From: Poseidonocella pacifica
Lineage (GTDB): Bacteria > Pseudomonadota > Alphaproteobacteria > Rhodobacterales > Rhodobacteraceae
Assembly: GCF_900111875.1 (NCBI RefSeq)
Contig: NZ_FOJU01000001.1
Span: forward strand, 372,001-436,000
Length of the DNA: 64,000 nt
Direction of reading: 5' to 3'
In this document: positions 18,556 through 27,607 of the stretch, piece by piece
Layout: each line of letters begins with the position of its first letter
Position numbering within the stretch: the stretch's first letter is position 1
Notes under the pieces: model-generated
Database searches by the model: none
The model's input: the letters and a program-made list of their open reading frames with translations, nothing else
What the model was told of the DNA's origin: nothing
Translations under genes and position numbers: made by a program

Positions 18556-19454
18556 CAGCGCGAAATGAACCCGACGAGATCGAGGATTCCTCCGCCCCTC
18601 TGATCGAACATCTGGCGGAACTTCGGACCAGACTGATCCACTCGGTGGCGGCCTTTGTTGTGGGCATGATAATCTGCTTCACGGTGGCCACCCCGGTGTT
18701 CAACTTCCTCACCGACCCGCTTTGCAAGGTGCTGGCCGATCGGGGGCAGGACTGTGATTTGATCTTCATCTCGCCCCAGGAAGGGTTCTTCGTGGCGATC
18801 AAGGTGTCGCTCCTTGGTGGCTTCATCCTCTCCTTTCCCTATATCGCGAACCAGATGTGGCGGTTTGTGGCGCCGGGGCTCTACAAGTCCGAAAAGGGCG
18901 CTTTCCTGCCGTTCCTCGTGGCCTCGCCCTTCATGTTCTTCCTCGGCGCGGCATTTGCCTTTTACGTCGTGACGCCGCTGGCCTATGACTTCTTCCTTGG
19001 CTTCCAGCAGTTCGGGACAGAGGGACAGGCGCTTCCGTCACAGCCTGAGGCCAATCAACCGGGGCTGTCGGTAGTCTTTCAGGGGTCGGCGCAAGAATAC
19101 TTGAACCTTACGGTGAAATTCATCGTGGCCTTTGGCCTGTGCTTTCAGTTGCCCGTGTTGCTGACGTTGATGGGCAAGGCGGGGCTGGTCTCCGCCGAGG
19201 GGCTCGGTGCCGTGCGTAAATACGCGGTGGTGGGCATCCTCGTGCTGGCGGCGCTTGTCACGCCCCCCGATGTCATCACCCAAGCGATCCTCTTTGTCGT
19301 GGTCTATGGCCTCTATGAAATCTCGATCATTCTGGTCCGCCGTGTCGAGCGGAAACGCGAAGCCGATCTGCGCGCGCAGGGCCTGTGGTTCGAGGATGAG
19401 CCCGAGACCGAGACTGATCCGATGATGAAAGAATTCGATGACGATGATAGATGA
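18552..19454 (+). CDS. tatC: Sec-independent protein translocase subunit TatC
   Basis: The 300-residue product has the TatC signature [12 protein letters not shown] at the N-terminus and six predicted membrane helices, with [12 protein letters not shown] at the cytoplasmic loop after helix 2 and a Glu in the [11 protein letters not shown] region. TatC is the primary receptor for twin-arginine signal peptides. The C-terminal tail is long and acidic. The next gene, a DUF815 ATPase, starts inside the tatC 3' end. Confidence 0.96.
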   Translation: MTARNEPDEIEDSSAPLIEHLAELRTRLIHSVAAFVVGMIICFTVATPVFNFLTDPLCKVLADRGQDCDLIFISPQEGFFVAIKVSLLGGFILSFPYIANQMWRFVAPGLYKSEKGAFLPFLVASPFMFFLGAAFAFYVVTPLAYDFFLGFQQFGTEGQALPSQPEANQPGLSVVFQGSAQEYLNLTVKFIVAFGLCFQLPVLLTLMGKAGLVSAEGLGAVRKYAVVGILVLAALVTPPDVITQAILFVVVYGLYEISIILVRRVERKREADLRAQGLWFEDEPETETDPMMKEFDDDDR

Positions 19455-20292
19455 CCCGCAGGACCGAATTGCCGCCGCACTCGAACGGATGGCCCCTGCG
19501 CCGCTGCCCGCCCCTGATCTGACCGAAGCGGATGCATTTGTCTGGCACGTGAACCCCGACCGGCTGGTGCCGGTGGGGCGCGTCAACCGGATCGACGTGG
19601 GCCTGCTCGTTGGGATCGACCGCTCCCGCGATACCCTGCTCCAGAACACCCGGCAATTTGCCCGCGGCTTGCCCGCGAACAATGCGCTGCTCTGGGGCGC
19701 GCGGGGCATGGGGAAAAGCTCGCTGGTCAAAGCAGTCCATGCCACCATCGTGGGCGAGGGGCTGCCGCTCAAGATCGTGGAGCTGCAGCGCGAGGATTTG
19801 CCGTCGGTAGGGCGCTTGCTGAACATTCTGCGCGAGAGCGACCAGCAGGTCTTGCTCTTTTGCGACGATCTTTCGTTCGGCCATGACGACCAGCATTACA
19901 AGTCGCTCAAGGCGGTGCTTGACGGCGGGATTGAGGGACGCCCCGAAAACGTGGTGTTCTATGCCACCTCCAACCGCCGTCACCTCATGCCGCGGGATAT
20001 GATCGAGAATGAGCGCGCCTCTGCGATCTCGCCCACCGAGGCCACCGAAGAGAAAGTCTCCCTCTCGGATCGATTCGGGCTTTGGCTTGGCTTCCACCCC
20101 TGTAGTCAGGACGAATATCTGGCCATGATCCGGGGATATTGCGCAGAGTACGGCATCGAGATTGATGACGACACGCTGCGGGCAGAGGCCATCGAATGGC
20201 AGGCGACGCGGGGATCTCGGTCCGGGCGCGTCGCGTGGCAGTATTTCACCGACCTTGCCGGGCGGCGTGGCGTCTCACTCTCTCAGTCATAA
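19438..20292 (+). CDS. DUF815 family AAA+ ATPase
   Basis: The product, about 284 residues, has a Walker A motif (GARGMGKSSLVKA), a Walker B-like FCDDLSF and a sensor-like FYATSNRRHLMPR, the hallmarks of the DUF815/COG2607 ATPase family. The precise cellular role of this family is not settled; it is widespread in alphaproteobacteria near tat, surE, pcm and yajC genes. It overlaps the end of tatC by 17 bases, so it is likely translated from the tat transcript. A second ATG at 19444 is an equally possible start. Confidence 0.88.
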   Translation: MTMIDDPQDRIAAALERMAPAPLPAPDLTEADAFVWHVNPDRLVPVGRVNRIDVGLLVGIDRSRDTLLQNTRQFARGLPANNALLWGARGMGKSSLVKAVHATIVGEGLPLKIVELQREDLPSVGRLLNILRESDQQVLLFCDDLSFGHDDQHYKSLKAVLDGGIEGRPENVVFYATSNRRHLMPRDMIENERASAISPTEATEEKVSLSDRFGLWLGFHPCSQDEYLAMIRGYCAEYGIEIDDDTLRAEAIEWQATRGSRSGRVAWQYFTDLAGRRGVSLSQS

Positions 20293-20295
20293 GGT

Positions 20296-20318
20296 GGTGC
20301 CGGATAGATCCCGGCACC
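20296..20318. terminator. Hairpin between convergent DUF815 and NlpD-like genes
   Basis: A perfect 8-bp inverted repeat (GGTGCCGG, 7-base loop, CCGGCACC) fills the gap between the convergent genes. It lacks a T-run on either side, so it may be a processing hairpin or weak terminator rather than a classical one. Confidence 0.5.
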
Positions 20319-20324
20319 GCTTGA

Positions 20325-21500
20325 TCAGTTGAGATAGGGAACTGGATCGACGCTGTCGAAGCCGTTGCGCACTTCGAAGTGCACATAAGAACCACTGCCC
20401 GCGCGCGCCTTGGCGATCTGTTGTCCACGAGAGACGGTATCACCCTTGGCGACGTTGAGATCACCCACATTGGCATAGACCGTGAGTAGCCCGTCCGCGT
20501 GCCGAATGACGACAATCGGTATGTTTTCGGTATTGCGGGTGATGGCCGCGACGGTCCCGGCTTCAGCGGCCTTGATCGGCGCGGCCGAAGTGGCGGAAAT
20601 ATCGATCCCGTCGTTCCGGCCCTTGGCATATTCGCGGATGATGCTGCCCTGTACCGGGTAGGCGAGGCGTCCTCCGGACGGTGTTGCCACGGGCGCAGCG
20701 GGCGCGGATGGGGCTGGGGCCGCGACGTCTTCTTCGGGAAGGGGGGCGGAGGCGCTCGGCGGTGTCGGGGTTGGTGATCCCGTGCCGGGGGCGGTCGTCG
20801 CCGTGGCGGCCTGTTGCACCGGCGGGCTGCCGGCGGAAACCGGAATCAAGAGGAATTGGCCCTCGCGGATGGTGAAATTACTGTCGAGGCCGTTCCATTC
20901 TGAAAGAGCACGCACAGAGACGCCATAGAGGCGGGAGATCGTAAACGCTGTTTCACCGCGCTGAACCTTGTGGCGCGTTGGCTCCGCTCCGCTCGGGGCG
21001 GCGGTCGTGGTGGAGGTGGCCGGCTCGAGCGGTGTGGTGCGGACGCTGTCGCTCTGATCGATTGCGCGGCCGGCGATGGCGGTAATGTCGCTTGCGGGGC
21101 GGATCGGCCCTGCGGTTGTCGCGCCTGTCGCGGGCGAGGGTTCACTTACCCGAGTGTTGAGCGCGATGAGTTCGCCTTCGCGCAGCGCGTCGCCCGTCTG
21201 AATGCCGTTGTAGCGAGCAAGCTCGTCCGCATCGACGCCCACGCGCCGGGCCAGATCCCCCAAGGTATCCCCTCTGCGGGCCACGGCCACCTGATAGGTC
21301 GGATAGGATATGATGCCGCGATCATCCGGCTCGGGCCGCGGGGAGGTGGCGCCGATCGCGGCCTCGCTGGTGTCGAGCGTGCGGCCGAACGTGTCGCGGA
21401 TGTCGTAATCCACCGGTCCTTCACAGGCCGCCAGCAGCGCCAGCGCCGAAACAGCGATGGTCATACGCAAGGGCGTGTGCGTCAGAACTTTGGGGGTCAT
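20325..21500 (-). CDS. NlpD-like lipoprotein with LysM and degenerate LytM domains
   Basis: The 391-residue product has a lipoprotein signal ending in LLAACEG, two LysM-type peptidoglycan-binding modules (near residues 70-115 and 170-215, the second containing VQRGETAFTISRLYGVS), a Pro/Ala-rich linker and a C-terminal M23/LytM domain. The LytM metal ligands look altered: NDGIDIS replaces the usual HxGxD and YVHFEV replaces HxHFEV. Such proteins (NlpD, EnvC) do not cut peptidoglycan but activate amidases during division. A periplasmic amidase gene lies near 26.2 kb. The gene sits next to pcm and surE, the usual alphaproteobacterial neighbours. Confidence 0.85.
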   Translation of the reverse strand: MTPKVLTHTPLRMTIAVSALALLAACEGPVDYDIRDTFGRTLDTSEAAIGATSPRPEPDDRGIISYPTYQVAVARRGDTLGDLARRVGVDADELARYNGIQTGDALREGELIALNTRVSEPSPATGATTAGPIRPASDITAIAGRAIDQSDSVRTTPLEPATSTTTAAPSGAEPTRHKVQRGETAFTISRLYGVSVRALSEWNGLDSNFTIREGQFLLIPVSAGSPPVQQAATATTAPGTGSPTPTPPSASAPLPEEDVAAPAPSAPAAPVATPSGGRLAYPVQGSIIREYAKGRNDGIDISATSAAPIKAAEAGTVAAITRNTENIPIVVIRHADGLLTVYANVGDLNVAKGDTVSRGQQIAKARAGSGSYVHFEVRNGFDSVDPVPYLN

Positions 21501-21555
21501 TTCGATATCCTCAAATGCGCCCCTGTTGTCCGGGGCTCGTGGTCATCGTGGCGGT

Positions 21556-22197
21556 TCAATCCTGGCCGAGCCCTTCGAGAAGGGGGACGAACCGCACCTG
21601 TCGCAATTCTTCGTAGTCATAGCCGGTTTCATGGCGCGTCACGCGGATCAGCGTCTGGACCGTGTCCGACTGACCCACGGGAAGGATCATGATACCGCCA
21701 ATCTTGAGTTGGGCCAAGAGCGGGCCGGGCGGGTCCTCCGCCGCGGCGGTGACGAGAATCCGGTCGAACGGCGCATGATCGGGCAGGCCGTGACTGCCAT
21801 CGGCGACGAAGGCCGTGATGTTGGCGAGGCCGAGGGCGGTGAACACTTCTTGCGCTGCGGCTACGAGGCGGCGGTGACGGTCAATCGTATAGACGCGGCG
21901 GGCCAGTTGCCCGAGGATCGCGGCTTGATAGCCGGAGCCGGTGCCGATCTCGAGCACCTTGTCGCGTGGGTTGACGCGCAACGCCTGGCTCATGAGGCCG
22001 ACGACGGAAGGTTGGCTGATGGTCTGGCCGCAGGGAATGGGCAGCGGCATGTCTTCATAGGCGCGCTCAGAAAAGATCCCCCGGACGAAAGCGCCGCGGT
22101 CGATCTTTTCCATTGCCTGGAGCACGCGCGCCTCGGTCACCCCGCGCGAGCGCAGGGCATAGAGAAACTGCATCTGCCGTTCCGCTTCGTCGCTCAT
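21556..22197 (-). CDS. pcm: Protein-L-isoaspartate O-methyltransferase
   Basis: The 213-residue product repairs isoaspartyl residues in damaged proteins using S-adenosylmethionine. It shows the pcm pattern ([14 protein letters not shown]), the SAM-binding [13 protein letters not shown] and the family C-terminal FVPLLEG. The ATG at 22197 overlaps the surE stop as ATGA, so surE and pcm are coupled. A long frame extends upstream inside surE, but it is only an antisense-like extension and was rejected. Length is normal for the family. Confidence 0.95.
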   Translation of the reverse strand: MSDEAERQMQFLYALRSRGVTEARVLQAMEKIDRGAFVRGIFSERAYEDMPLPIPCGQTISQPSVVGLMSQALRVNPRDKVLEIGTGSGYQAAILGQLARRVYTIDRHRRLVAAAQEVFTALGLANITAFVADGSHGLPDHAPFDRILVTAAAEDPPGPLLAQLKIGGIMILPVGQSDTVQTLIRVTRHETGYDYEELRQVRFVPLLEGLGQD

Positions 22198-22976
22198 TCG
22201 ATGGCCGTCAGCTCTTCGAGGATGTCGTGCGCGGTGAGATCGGCGCGCATGGGCGTGACGGAAATGTACCCGTCGAGATTGACGGCGGCATCGGTGCCGG
22301 GATGCGTGGGCTGTTGCTGCGGCGCGCCGGTGATCCACAGGAAGCGCCGCCCCGAGGGGGATATGACCGGCTCGACGCCAAAGCCCATATCGCGGCGGAA
22401 CCCTTGCGGCGCGACCTTGAGACCGAGGACATCGGCGGCTGCGACAGGGGGAAAGTTGACGTTGTAGAAGAGGCGGTAATCCTCCCCGTGCCACGGTGCC
22501 CGGTCCAACAGGCGGCGAACGGTTTCGGCCCCGTGAGCGGCAGCGGCTTCGAACGGGTCGTCCAGATCGCGCATGGCGGGCCCGAAATACTGGCTCAGGG
22601 CGATGGCGCGCAGGCCCTGAAGCGCGGCTTCCATCGCGCCGCCAAGAGTGCCGGAATAAAGCGCGTTCTCCGCCGAGTTGTTGCCACGATTGACACCAGA
22701 AAGGACGAGGTCGGGCGGGCTTTGCTTCATGATGTCGTGCACGGCCGCGAGAACGCAATCTGCCGGACTGCCCTCAGCGGCCCAGCGGCGCGGAGCCAGT
22801 TCGGAGACCATCATGGGCCGGGTATAGCTGATGCAATGGGCGACGCCGGACTGTTCGAACGCCGGGGCAACCACCCAGACTTCGCCATCCGCGCCCGCGA
22901 TCTCCTGCGCGATGGCTTCGAGCACCCGAAGGCCGGGGGCATTGATGCCGTCGTCGTTGGTGACCAGAATGCGCAT
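22194..22976 (-). CDS. surE: 5'/3'-nucleotidase SurE
   Basis: The 260-residue product begins [10 protein letters not shown], the SurE metal-binding signature, followed by VAPAFEQSG and [18 protein letters not shown], which hold the other conserved active-site residues. SurE dephosphorylates nucleoside monophosphates and is linked to stationary-phase survival. The ATG at 22976 is the only sensible start. surE and pcm overlap by four bases, a conserved pairing across proteobacteria. A VOC gene begins divergently 180 bases away. Confidence 0.96.
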   Translation of the reverse strand: MRILVTNDDGINAPGLRVLEAIAQEIAGADGEVWVVAPAFEQSGVAHCISYTRPMMVSELAPRRWAAEGSPADCVLAAVHDIMKQSPPDLVLSGVNRGNNSAENALYSGTLGGAMEAALQGLRAIALSQYFGPAMRDLDDPFEAAAAHGAETVRRLLDRAPWHGEDYRLFYNVNFPPVAAADVLGLKVAPQGFRRDMGFGVEPVISPSGRRFLWITGAPQQQPTHPGTDAAVNLDGYISVTPMRADLTAHDILEELTAIE

Positions 22977-23156
22977 GGGTTTTCCCTGTATTGCCTAGGT
23001 TGGGTGCATAGGGGAGAGCGGCGCGCGCGGCAAGCCGGGCACTGTAAAGTTTGGCCCTGCGTGGCCTTCGCGCCCAAGGCCTGTGCGGTCGAGGTTCAAA
23101 CTGGCGCGATGTCGGTGGTGCAGATAGGCTGGCCGTGCATCGTGAGGGAGAGCAGC

Positions 23157-23534
23157 ATGGCGATACGTTTGGATGCGGTCGGGGTGACGGCGCGGAATTT
23201 GGCGGCAAGCGTCGCGTTCTATGAGCGGCTGGGCTTTGAGTTCGCGCCGTGGTCCGCGGAGGACCGGCATGTGGAGGCTCAAACCGGCGCGGGGAGAGTA
23301 CGCCTCATGATCGACGCGGCCAAGCTTGCCGAGGACCTGATCGGAGACGTGCCGCGCCCGGCCAATCACGCGCAATTCGCCCTTCTATGTGACGGCGCGG
23401 CCGAGGTGGATCAGATCGCGGGGGCGATGGGAGGGGCTATCGCGATCGCCCCGTTCGATGCGCCTTGGGGACAGCGATATGCGACGCTGCGCGACCCCGA
23501 CGGGTATCTCGTGGATATCTTCGCCCCGCTCTGA
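23157..23534 (+). CDS. VOC family protein (glyoxalase/bleomycin resistance-like)
   Basis: The 125-residue product contains the two babab modules of the vicinal oxygen chelate fold: residues 1-60 with VGVTARNLAASVAFYERLGFE, and a C-terminal module ending DPDGYLVDIF. Metal-ligand positions include an early residue in the first strand and a Glu/Asp near the end, but the His expected at the start is replaced (RLDAVGV), so lyase activity is doubtful. The substrate is unknown. The ATG at 23157 has a GGGAGAG ribosome binding site; the gene stands alone between surE and an SDR gene. Confidence 0.82.
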   Translation: MAIRLDAVGVTARNLAASVAFYERLGFEFAPWSAEDRHVEAQTGAGRVRLMIDAAKLAEDLIGDVPRPANHAQFALLCDGAAEVDQIAGAMGGAIAIAPFDAPWGQRYATLRDPDGYLVDIFAPL

Positions 23535-23539
23535 GCGGT

Positions 23540-24193
23540 TTAGTGGTCGATGGCGCGAAGGAGCCGGGCCGCTTCCTGTGCGGGATCAGCCAGCTTGCTG
23601 CGGTCCTCTCCGGGGAAAAAGCGCGCGCGGGTTGCCGTGGGCATCGGAGCGGGGGCAAGGATATGGACGCGCGGACCGGTTCGCGTGGTTTCGGCCTGCC
23701 AGCTGCGGGCCAAGGCCATTTGCGCGGCTTTGGTCGCGCCGTAGTGGCCAAAGAATTTCTCCCCGGCGCGCGGGTCGTCCACAAAAATCGCCTCTCCTTC
23801 TGTGCCCAGAAGGGGGCTGATGAAGGGAATGAGCATGGCCACTGCATCCGCGTTGACCGACAGGGATTTGCTCCAGTCCTTGGCGTCAAGATGCGCCGCA
23901 GGGGCCAGTGGGGCGGCATGGATCGCCGTATGGGCCCAAAGCGCCAATGTGCCCCAGCGATCATGTATGCCTCTGCAGAGCGTGGCCATCGCATCGCGAT
24001 TGGTGATGTCCATAGGCGCGATCGTGGTTGTGCCACCCTTGGCGCGAATCCGGTCGTCGAGTTCTTCGAGCGCGCCGGTCGTGCGGCCGACGGCGACGAT
24101 GTGATAGGCGGGCGCCAGCGCCTCGGCGAGGGCGGCCCCGAAACCACGGGATGCCCCTGTTACGAGGGCGACGGTCTTGGCTTGCTCTGTCAT
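23540..24193 (-). CDS. SDR family oxidoreductase
   Basis: The 217-residue product is a short-chain dehydrogenase with the dinucleotide-binding TGASRGFGAAL near the N-terminus and a YGATK catalytic segment near residue 150, so the active-site Tyr and Lys are both present. The rest of the fold is compact. The substrate cannot be deduced. The gene is convergent with the VOC gene (five bases apart) and divergent from bioY. It has its own ATG at 24193. Confidence 0.85.
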   Translation of the reverse strand: MTEQAKTVALVTGASRGFGAALAEALAPAYHIVAVGRTTGALEELDDRIRAKGGTTTIAPMDITNRDAMATLCRGIHDRWGTLALWAHTAIHAAPLAPAAHLDAKDWSKSLSVNADAVAMLIPFISPLLGTEGEAIFVDDPRAGEKFFGHYGATKAAQMALARSWQAETTRTGPRVHILAPAPMPTATRARFFPGEDRSKLADPAQEAARLLRAIDH

Positions 24194-24299
24194 GATGCGG
24201 CAATTCCCACTTTATCGCGGCGTAGGCAACCCCGCTTGACTTTTGCTGCTCCGCGGCGAAAAAGTCATCCAAATGCTGATTGAACAGGAGGCACCGACA

Positions 24300-24878
24300 A
24301 TGACGCGCAATACGGTTCTGGGCAAGGCCCTGCTGGGGTATGAGGCTCTCGGGGCGAAAGCCGCGCTGGTGCTCGCCGCCTCTTTCTTCGTGGCCATCGC
24401 CGCACAGATCACGGTGCCGTTCTTTCCCGTGCCCATGACACTGCAAACCATGGCCGTGCTGCTCGTCGGCGCGACGCTTGGCGCGCGGATGGGGACCTTG
24501 GCGCTTCTGGCTTATGTCGCCGAAGGCGCGATGGGCCTTCCGGTGTTTTCCAAGGGTGGCGCGGGTTTCGCGCATCTCATGGGGCCGTCCGGCGGCTATA
24601 TCTGGGGTTTCGTGATCGCGGCCACGCTGGCCGGCTTCGCTGCGGACCGGGGCCTGTCCCGCCGCCTCGTCACCTTGATCCCCGCGCTGATGTTGGCCAA
24701 CGCCGCGCTGTACCTGCCGGGTCTGGTGCAACTCAAACTGCTGACCGGCGCCGCATGGGAGCAGGTCTGGACTTGGGGCGCAGGTCCCTTTCTTCTGGGG
24801 GATCTCGTGAAGCTGGTAATCGTGGCACTTATCGTGACCGGTGGTTGGAAAGCCCTATCGTCGCGCCGCCAAAGCTAA
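24300..24878 (+). CDS. bioY: Biotin transporter BioY
   Basis: The 192-residue hydrophobic product is the substrate-binding S component of an ECF-type biotin uptake system; BioY proteins can also act alone. It shows ITVPFFPVPMTLQTMAVLL and a GAGFAHLMGPSGGY motif, both typical of BioY, and about six membrane helices. No bioM or bioN gene is adjacent. The ATG at 24300 follows a GGAGGC ribosome binding site. A strong terminator follows, so it is probably monocistronic. It may supply biotin to the BirA ligase encoded at 3.4-4.1 kb. Confidence 0.95.
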   Translation: MTRNTVLGKALLGYEALGAKAALVLAASFFVAIAAQITVPFFPVPMTLQTMAVLLVGATLGARMGTLALLAYVAEGAMGLPVFSKGGAGFAHLMGPSGGYIWGFVIAATLAGFAADRGLSRRLVTLIPALMLANAALYLPGLVQLKLLTGAAWEQVWTWGAGPFLLGDLVKLVIVALIVTGGWKALSSRRQS

Positions 24879-24905
24879 GCGCTTTTGCTAGGCCGATACG
24901 AAGAG

Positions 24906-24933
24906 CGCCGCCCGGTTGGGCGGCGTTTTTTTT
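24906..24933 (+). terminator. Intrinsic terminator of bioY
   Basis: An 8-bp perfect stem (CGCCGCCC, loop GGTT, GGGCGGCG) is followed by a run of eight T residues, 28 bases after the bioY stop. It is a classical rho-independent terminator. Confidence 0.93.
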
Positions 24934-25000
24934 GTTGCGAGGTTTTCAACGACTTTTGCGAAAGCCCAACGGGGTGGGCCTCTTGGAACGCGTTGTCTCG

Positions 25001-26125
25001 TTATCCGGCCTGAGCGTCTGCGCGGCTCTTGCCGGCAACATCCATGGCAAGGGTCGCGGCCATGAAGGGATCAAGATCTCCGTCCAGAACGCCCTTGGTG
25101 TCGGAGGTTTCGTGGTTCGTCCGCAGATCCTTGACCATCTGATAGGGCTGCAGAACGTAGGACCTGATCTGATTGCCCCAACCGGCATCGCCCTTTGCCT
25201 CGTGCGCTGCGTTGATCTCTGCGTTCCGGCGATCAAGCTCCAACTGGTAGAGCCGGGATTTCAGCGCCTTCATCGCGATATCGCGGTTCTGGTGCTGGGA
25301 CTTTTCCGAGGAGGTCACAACGATCCCGGTCGGCATGTGCGTGATGCGAACCGCCGAATCGGTGGTGTTCACGTGCTGACCGCCCGCGCCGGAGGATCGA
25401 TAGGTGTCGATGCGGATGTCGGAGGGGTTCACCTCAATCTCGATGTTGTCATCGACGACTGGATAGACCCAGACCGAGGAAAACGACGTGTGCCGTTTCG
25501 CGGCGCTGTCGTATGGGGAAATCCGCACCAACCGGTGAACACCCGACTCGGATTTGAGCCAGCCATAGGCGTTGTGCCCGGTGATCTTGTAGGTCGCGGA
25601 TTTGATACCGGCTTCTTCGCCGGCGCTTTCTGACTGCAATTCGACTTTGTAGCCGCGCTTTTCGGCCCAGCGGACATACATCCGCGCCAGCATCGACGCC
25701 CAATCGCAACTTTCCGTACCACCGGCCCCGGCATTGATCTCAAGGAAGGTGTCGTTGGGATCCGCTTCGCCATCAAGCAGCGCTTCCAACTCCTTTTCGG
25801 CGGCCCTGTCGCGCAGCGCGCGGATCGCGCCTTCGGCATCGGTGACGACTTCGGCATCGTCTTCCATCTCGCCCATCTCGATCAGTTCGAGATTGTCAGC
25901 CAGATCCTGCTTGATGGAGCGGTGCGTTTCCATGGAATCGAGCAACGCCTGTCGTTCGCGCATAAGCTTTTGTGCGCCTTCGGGATTGTCCCACAGGGTG
26001 GGATCCTCCACCCGCGCGTTGAATTCTTCCAGACGGTGCTGCGCCGTCTCGATGTCCATCCGCTGGGCCAACAGGTCCAAGGATTTCTCGATCTCGGTCA
26101 CGAAGGTCTGGATCTCTGCGCGCAT
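25001..26125 (-). CDS. prfB: Peptide chain release factor 2
   Basis: The 374-residue product terminates translation at UAA and UGA codons. It has the catalytic GGQ motif ([10 protein letters not shown]) and the anticodon-like tripeptide region SPYD in [16 protein letters not shown], where many RF2 proteins have SPF. The reading frame is continuous from ATG 26125 with no internal UGA and no shift site, so the programmed +1 frameshift known from E. coli is absent. The frame is open 42 bases upstream, but the ATG at 26125 matches the family N-terminus. The amidase gene lies just upstream on the same strand. Confidence 0.96.
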   Translation of the reverse strand: MRAEIQTFVTEIEKSLDLLAQRMDIETAQHRLEEFNARVEDPTLWDNPEGAQKLMRERQALLDSMETHRSIKQDLADNLELIEMGEMEDDAEVVTDAEGAIRALRDRAAEKELEALLDGEADPNDTFLEINAGAGGTESCDWASMLARMYVRWAEKRGYKVELQSESAGEEAGIKSATYKITGHNAYGWLKSESGVHRLVRISPYDSAAKRHTSFSSVWVYPVVDDNIEIEVNPSDIRIDTYRSSGAGGQHVNTTDSAVRITHMPTGIVVTSSEKSQHQNRDIAMKALKSRLYQLELDRRNAEINAAHEAKGDAGWGNQIRSYVLQPYQMVKDLRTNHETSDTKGVLDGDLDPFMAATLAMDVAGKSRADAQAG

Positions 26126-26194
26126 TTGGGTCCCGCTCTTTGGCTTGTCAGGCCGCCCTGATACCAAGCCGTGCGGCCCGGAACAAGATGGCGC

Positions 26195-27352
26195 TCAGCG
26201 ATCCGCGTCTTCGGCCTCGGCCCACACCGTGACGGCCTGCGCAATCGCGGCGGCCATCCGTTGACGCCACGCCGGATCGTTGAGATCGGCGCGATCCCGT
26301 TCGGAGGAGAGGAAACCCAGCTCCAGCAGGATGGAGGGCATGTCGGCGGCTTTCAGAACGGAGAAGCCCGCGCGGCGTATCGGGCGGGAGTTCACGGCCA
26401 GCTCTGCGGCACGCAGTTCGGTAAGGATGCCCCGGGCCAGCCGTTCGGTACGTGGCGACGTGCTTTGGCGGGCGAGGTCGAGCAGGACATGCGCCACGCG
26501 GTCATCCGTCCCGGTGAGATCGTGTCCCTCTAGGAGATGGCTTCTGTCATGGCGCTCTGTGAGGCGCTGGCTCGCCCGTTGACGACTGGACGGCGACAGG
26601 AGGTGTACGGTGGCGCCGTGGGCTTCGCCTTCGGTCACGGCGTCGGCGTGTAGCGAGATGAACAGCCCCCCTCCGGCGGCCCGTGCGCGCCGCAAACGCT
26701 CCTCCAGCCCGACAAACACGTCACTGTCCCGCGTAAGAACCACCTCAATATCTGCGCCGGCCTTTGGCAAAGCTGCCGCCAGATCCCGCGCCATGGCCAG
26801 CATCAGCGTCTTTTCAGGGACCCGCCCATATTCGGCGCCCGGATCGTGGCCCCCGTGGCCCGGGTCGATCACGACGCGGAAGGGGGGAGGATCGGCGGGC
26901 AGTTCGGGCGTCTCTTGCGCCGGGAGGGCGACGTCGCGAAAGGCGGCCTCGCTCGCCGGGCGCAAGATGGCGATAAGTTGCGCGGAGCCATCTTCGTTGA
27001 TCGACATGGAGATGTCGCCGGGCAGGAGCGGGCGCGCCAGATACATGGTGAGTCGCGCCCAGCCGGTGCCTGCGGGCTCTACCTGCGTGCTTGTGATGTC
27101 TTTGACCTGCAATTGAACTTGATCAAACGCGGTCAGGTCAGCATCGCGCAGGTCGAAGGTGATGCGGGGCGGCCCCTGATGGAACACTGCGCGATAGGGT
27201 ACGCCGCGACTCAGCCCGATCCGAATCTCCACGCCGCGCCAAAGCTGCTGCACCTCCGTGCGGGCCGGATCGATCCGCGCGGATTCGGCGACGAGTGGCG
27301 CGGCAAGCCCTGTCCAGAGCGCGGCCAAGAGTAACAATAGGAGGCGATACAC
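26195..27352 (-). CDS. N-acetylmuramoyl-L-alanine amidase, periplasmic AmiC-like
   Basis: The 385-residue product begins with a signal peptide (VYRLLLLLLAAL then cleavage near AAPLVAESA), has an N-terminal beta-rich AMIN domain (residues about 30-150, with ITFDLRDADL) and a C-terminal amidase_3 domain. The zinc ligands are all visible: the His of VIDPGHGGHD, the Glu of PEKTLMLA, the His of LFISLHADA, and the catalytic Glu of LLELGFLSSE. It cleaves the amide bond between the stem peptide and the sugar during cell separation. The start is GTG 27352, chosen to give the signal peptide; the longer frame upstream was rejected. Confidence 0.9.
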   Translation of the reverse strand: MYRLLLLLLAALWTGLAAPLVAESARIDPARTEVQQLWRGVEIRIGLSRGVPYRAVFHQGPPRITFDLRDADLTAFDQVQLQVKDITSTQVEPAGTGWARLTMYLARPLLPGDISMSINEDGSAQLIAILRPASEAAFRDVALPAQETPELPADPPPFRVVIDPGHGGHDPGAEYGRVPEKTLMLAMARDLAAALPKAGADIEVVLTRDSDVFVGLEERLRRARAAGGGLFISLHADAVTEGEAHGATVHLLSPSSRQRASQRLTERHDRSHLLEGHDLTGTDDRVAHVLLDLARQSTSPRTERLARGILTELRAAELAVNSRPIRRAGFSVLKAADMPSILLELGFLSSERDRADLNDPAWRQRMAAAIAQAVTVWAEAEDADR

Positions 27353-27530
27353 TGCACGATCCCCGCTGGCGAGCCTGTCTTGTCGCAGGCTTTTCAATCG
27401 CCACGAGCCTAGGTGCAAACGGTTCCTCGGGGAAGGGCGCCTTATGAGCGAAAAAGCGGCGATTGGCGGGTTGCATGCGCGCAAACCTTCTGGCATATGC
27501 TCCGCCAATCCTGCACACTCGGGATTGTGT

Positions 27531-27607
27531 GCCGCCTTAGCTCAGTTGGTTAGAGCACTGGTTTGTGGAACCAGGGGTCCCCCGTTCAAGCCGGGGAGGC
27601 GGTACCA
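27531..27607 (+). tRNA. tRNA-His (GTG anticodon)
   Basis: A full cloverleaf can be drawn: acceptor GCCGCCT pairs with AGGCGGT with a G1-U72 wobble, the anticodon stem encloses a seven-base loop with GTG at 27565-27567, and the T stem is CCCCG/CGGGG. The CCA end is encoded at 27605-27607. The base before position 1 is T, and the discriminator is A, so the usual G-1:C73 pair of tRNA-His is missing. This matches the alphaproteobacterial form of tRNA-His known in the literature. Confidence 0.95.

Noticed and set aside
25980-26125. Programmed frameshift site in prfB
   Set aside because: The frame is continuous with no in-frame TGA and no Shine-Dalgarno-like stimulator near codon 25.
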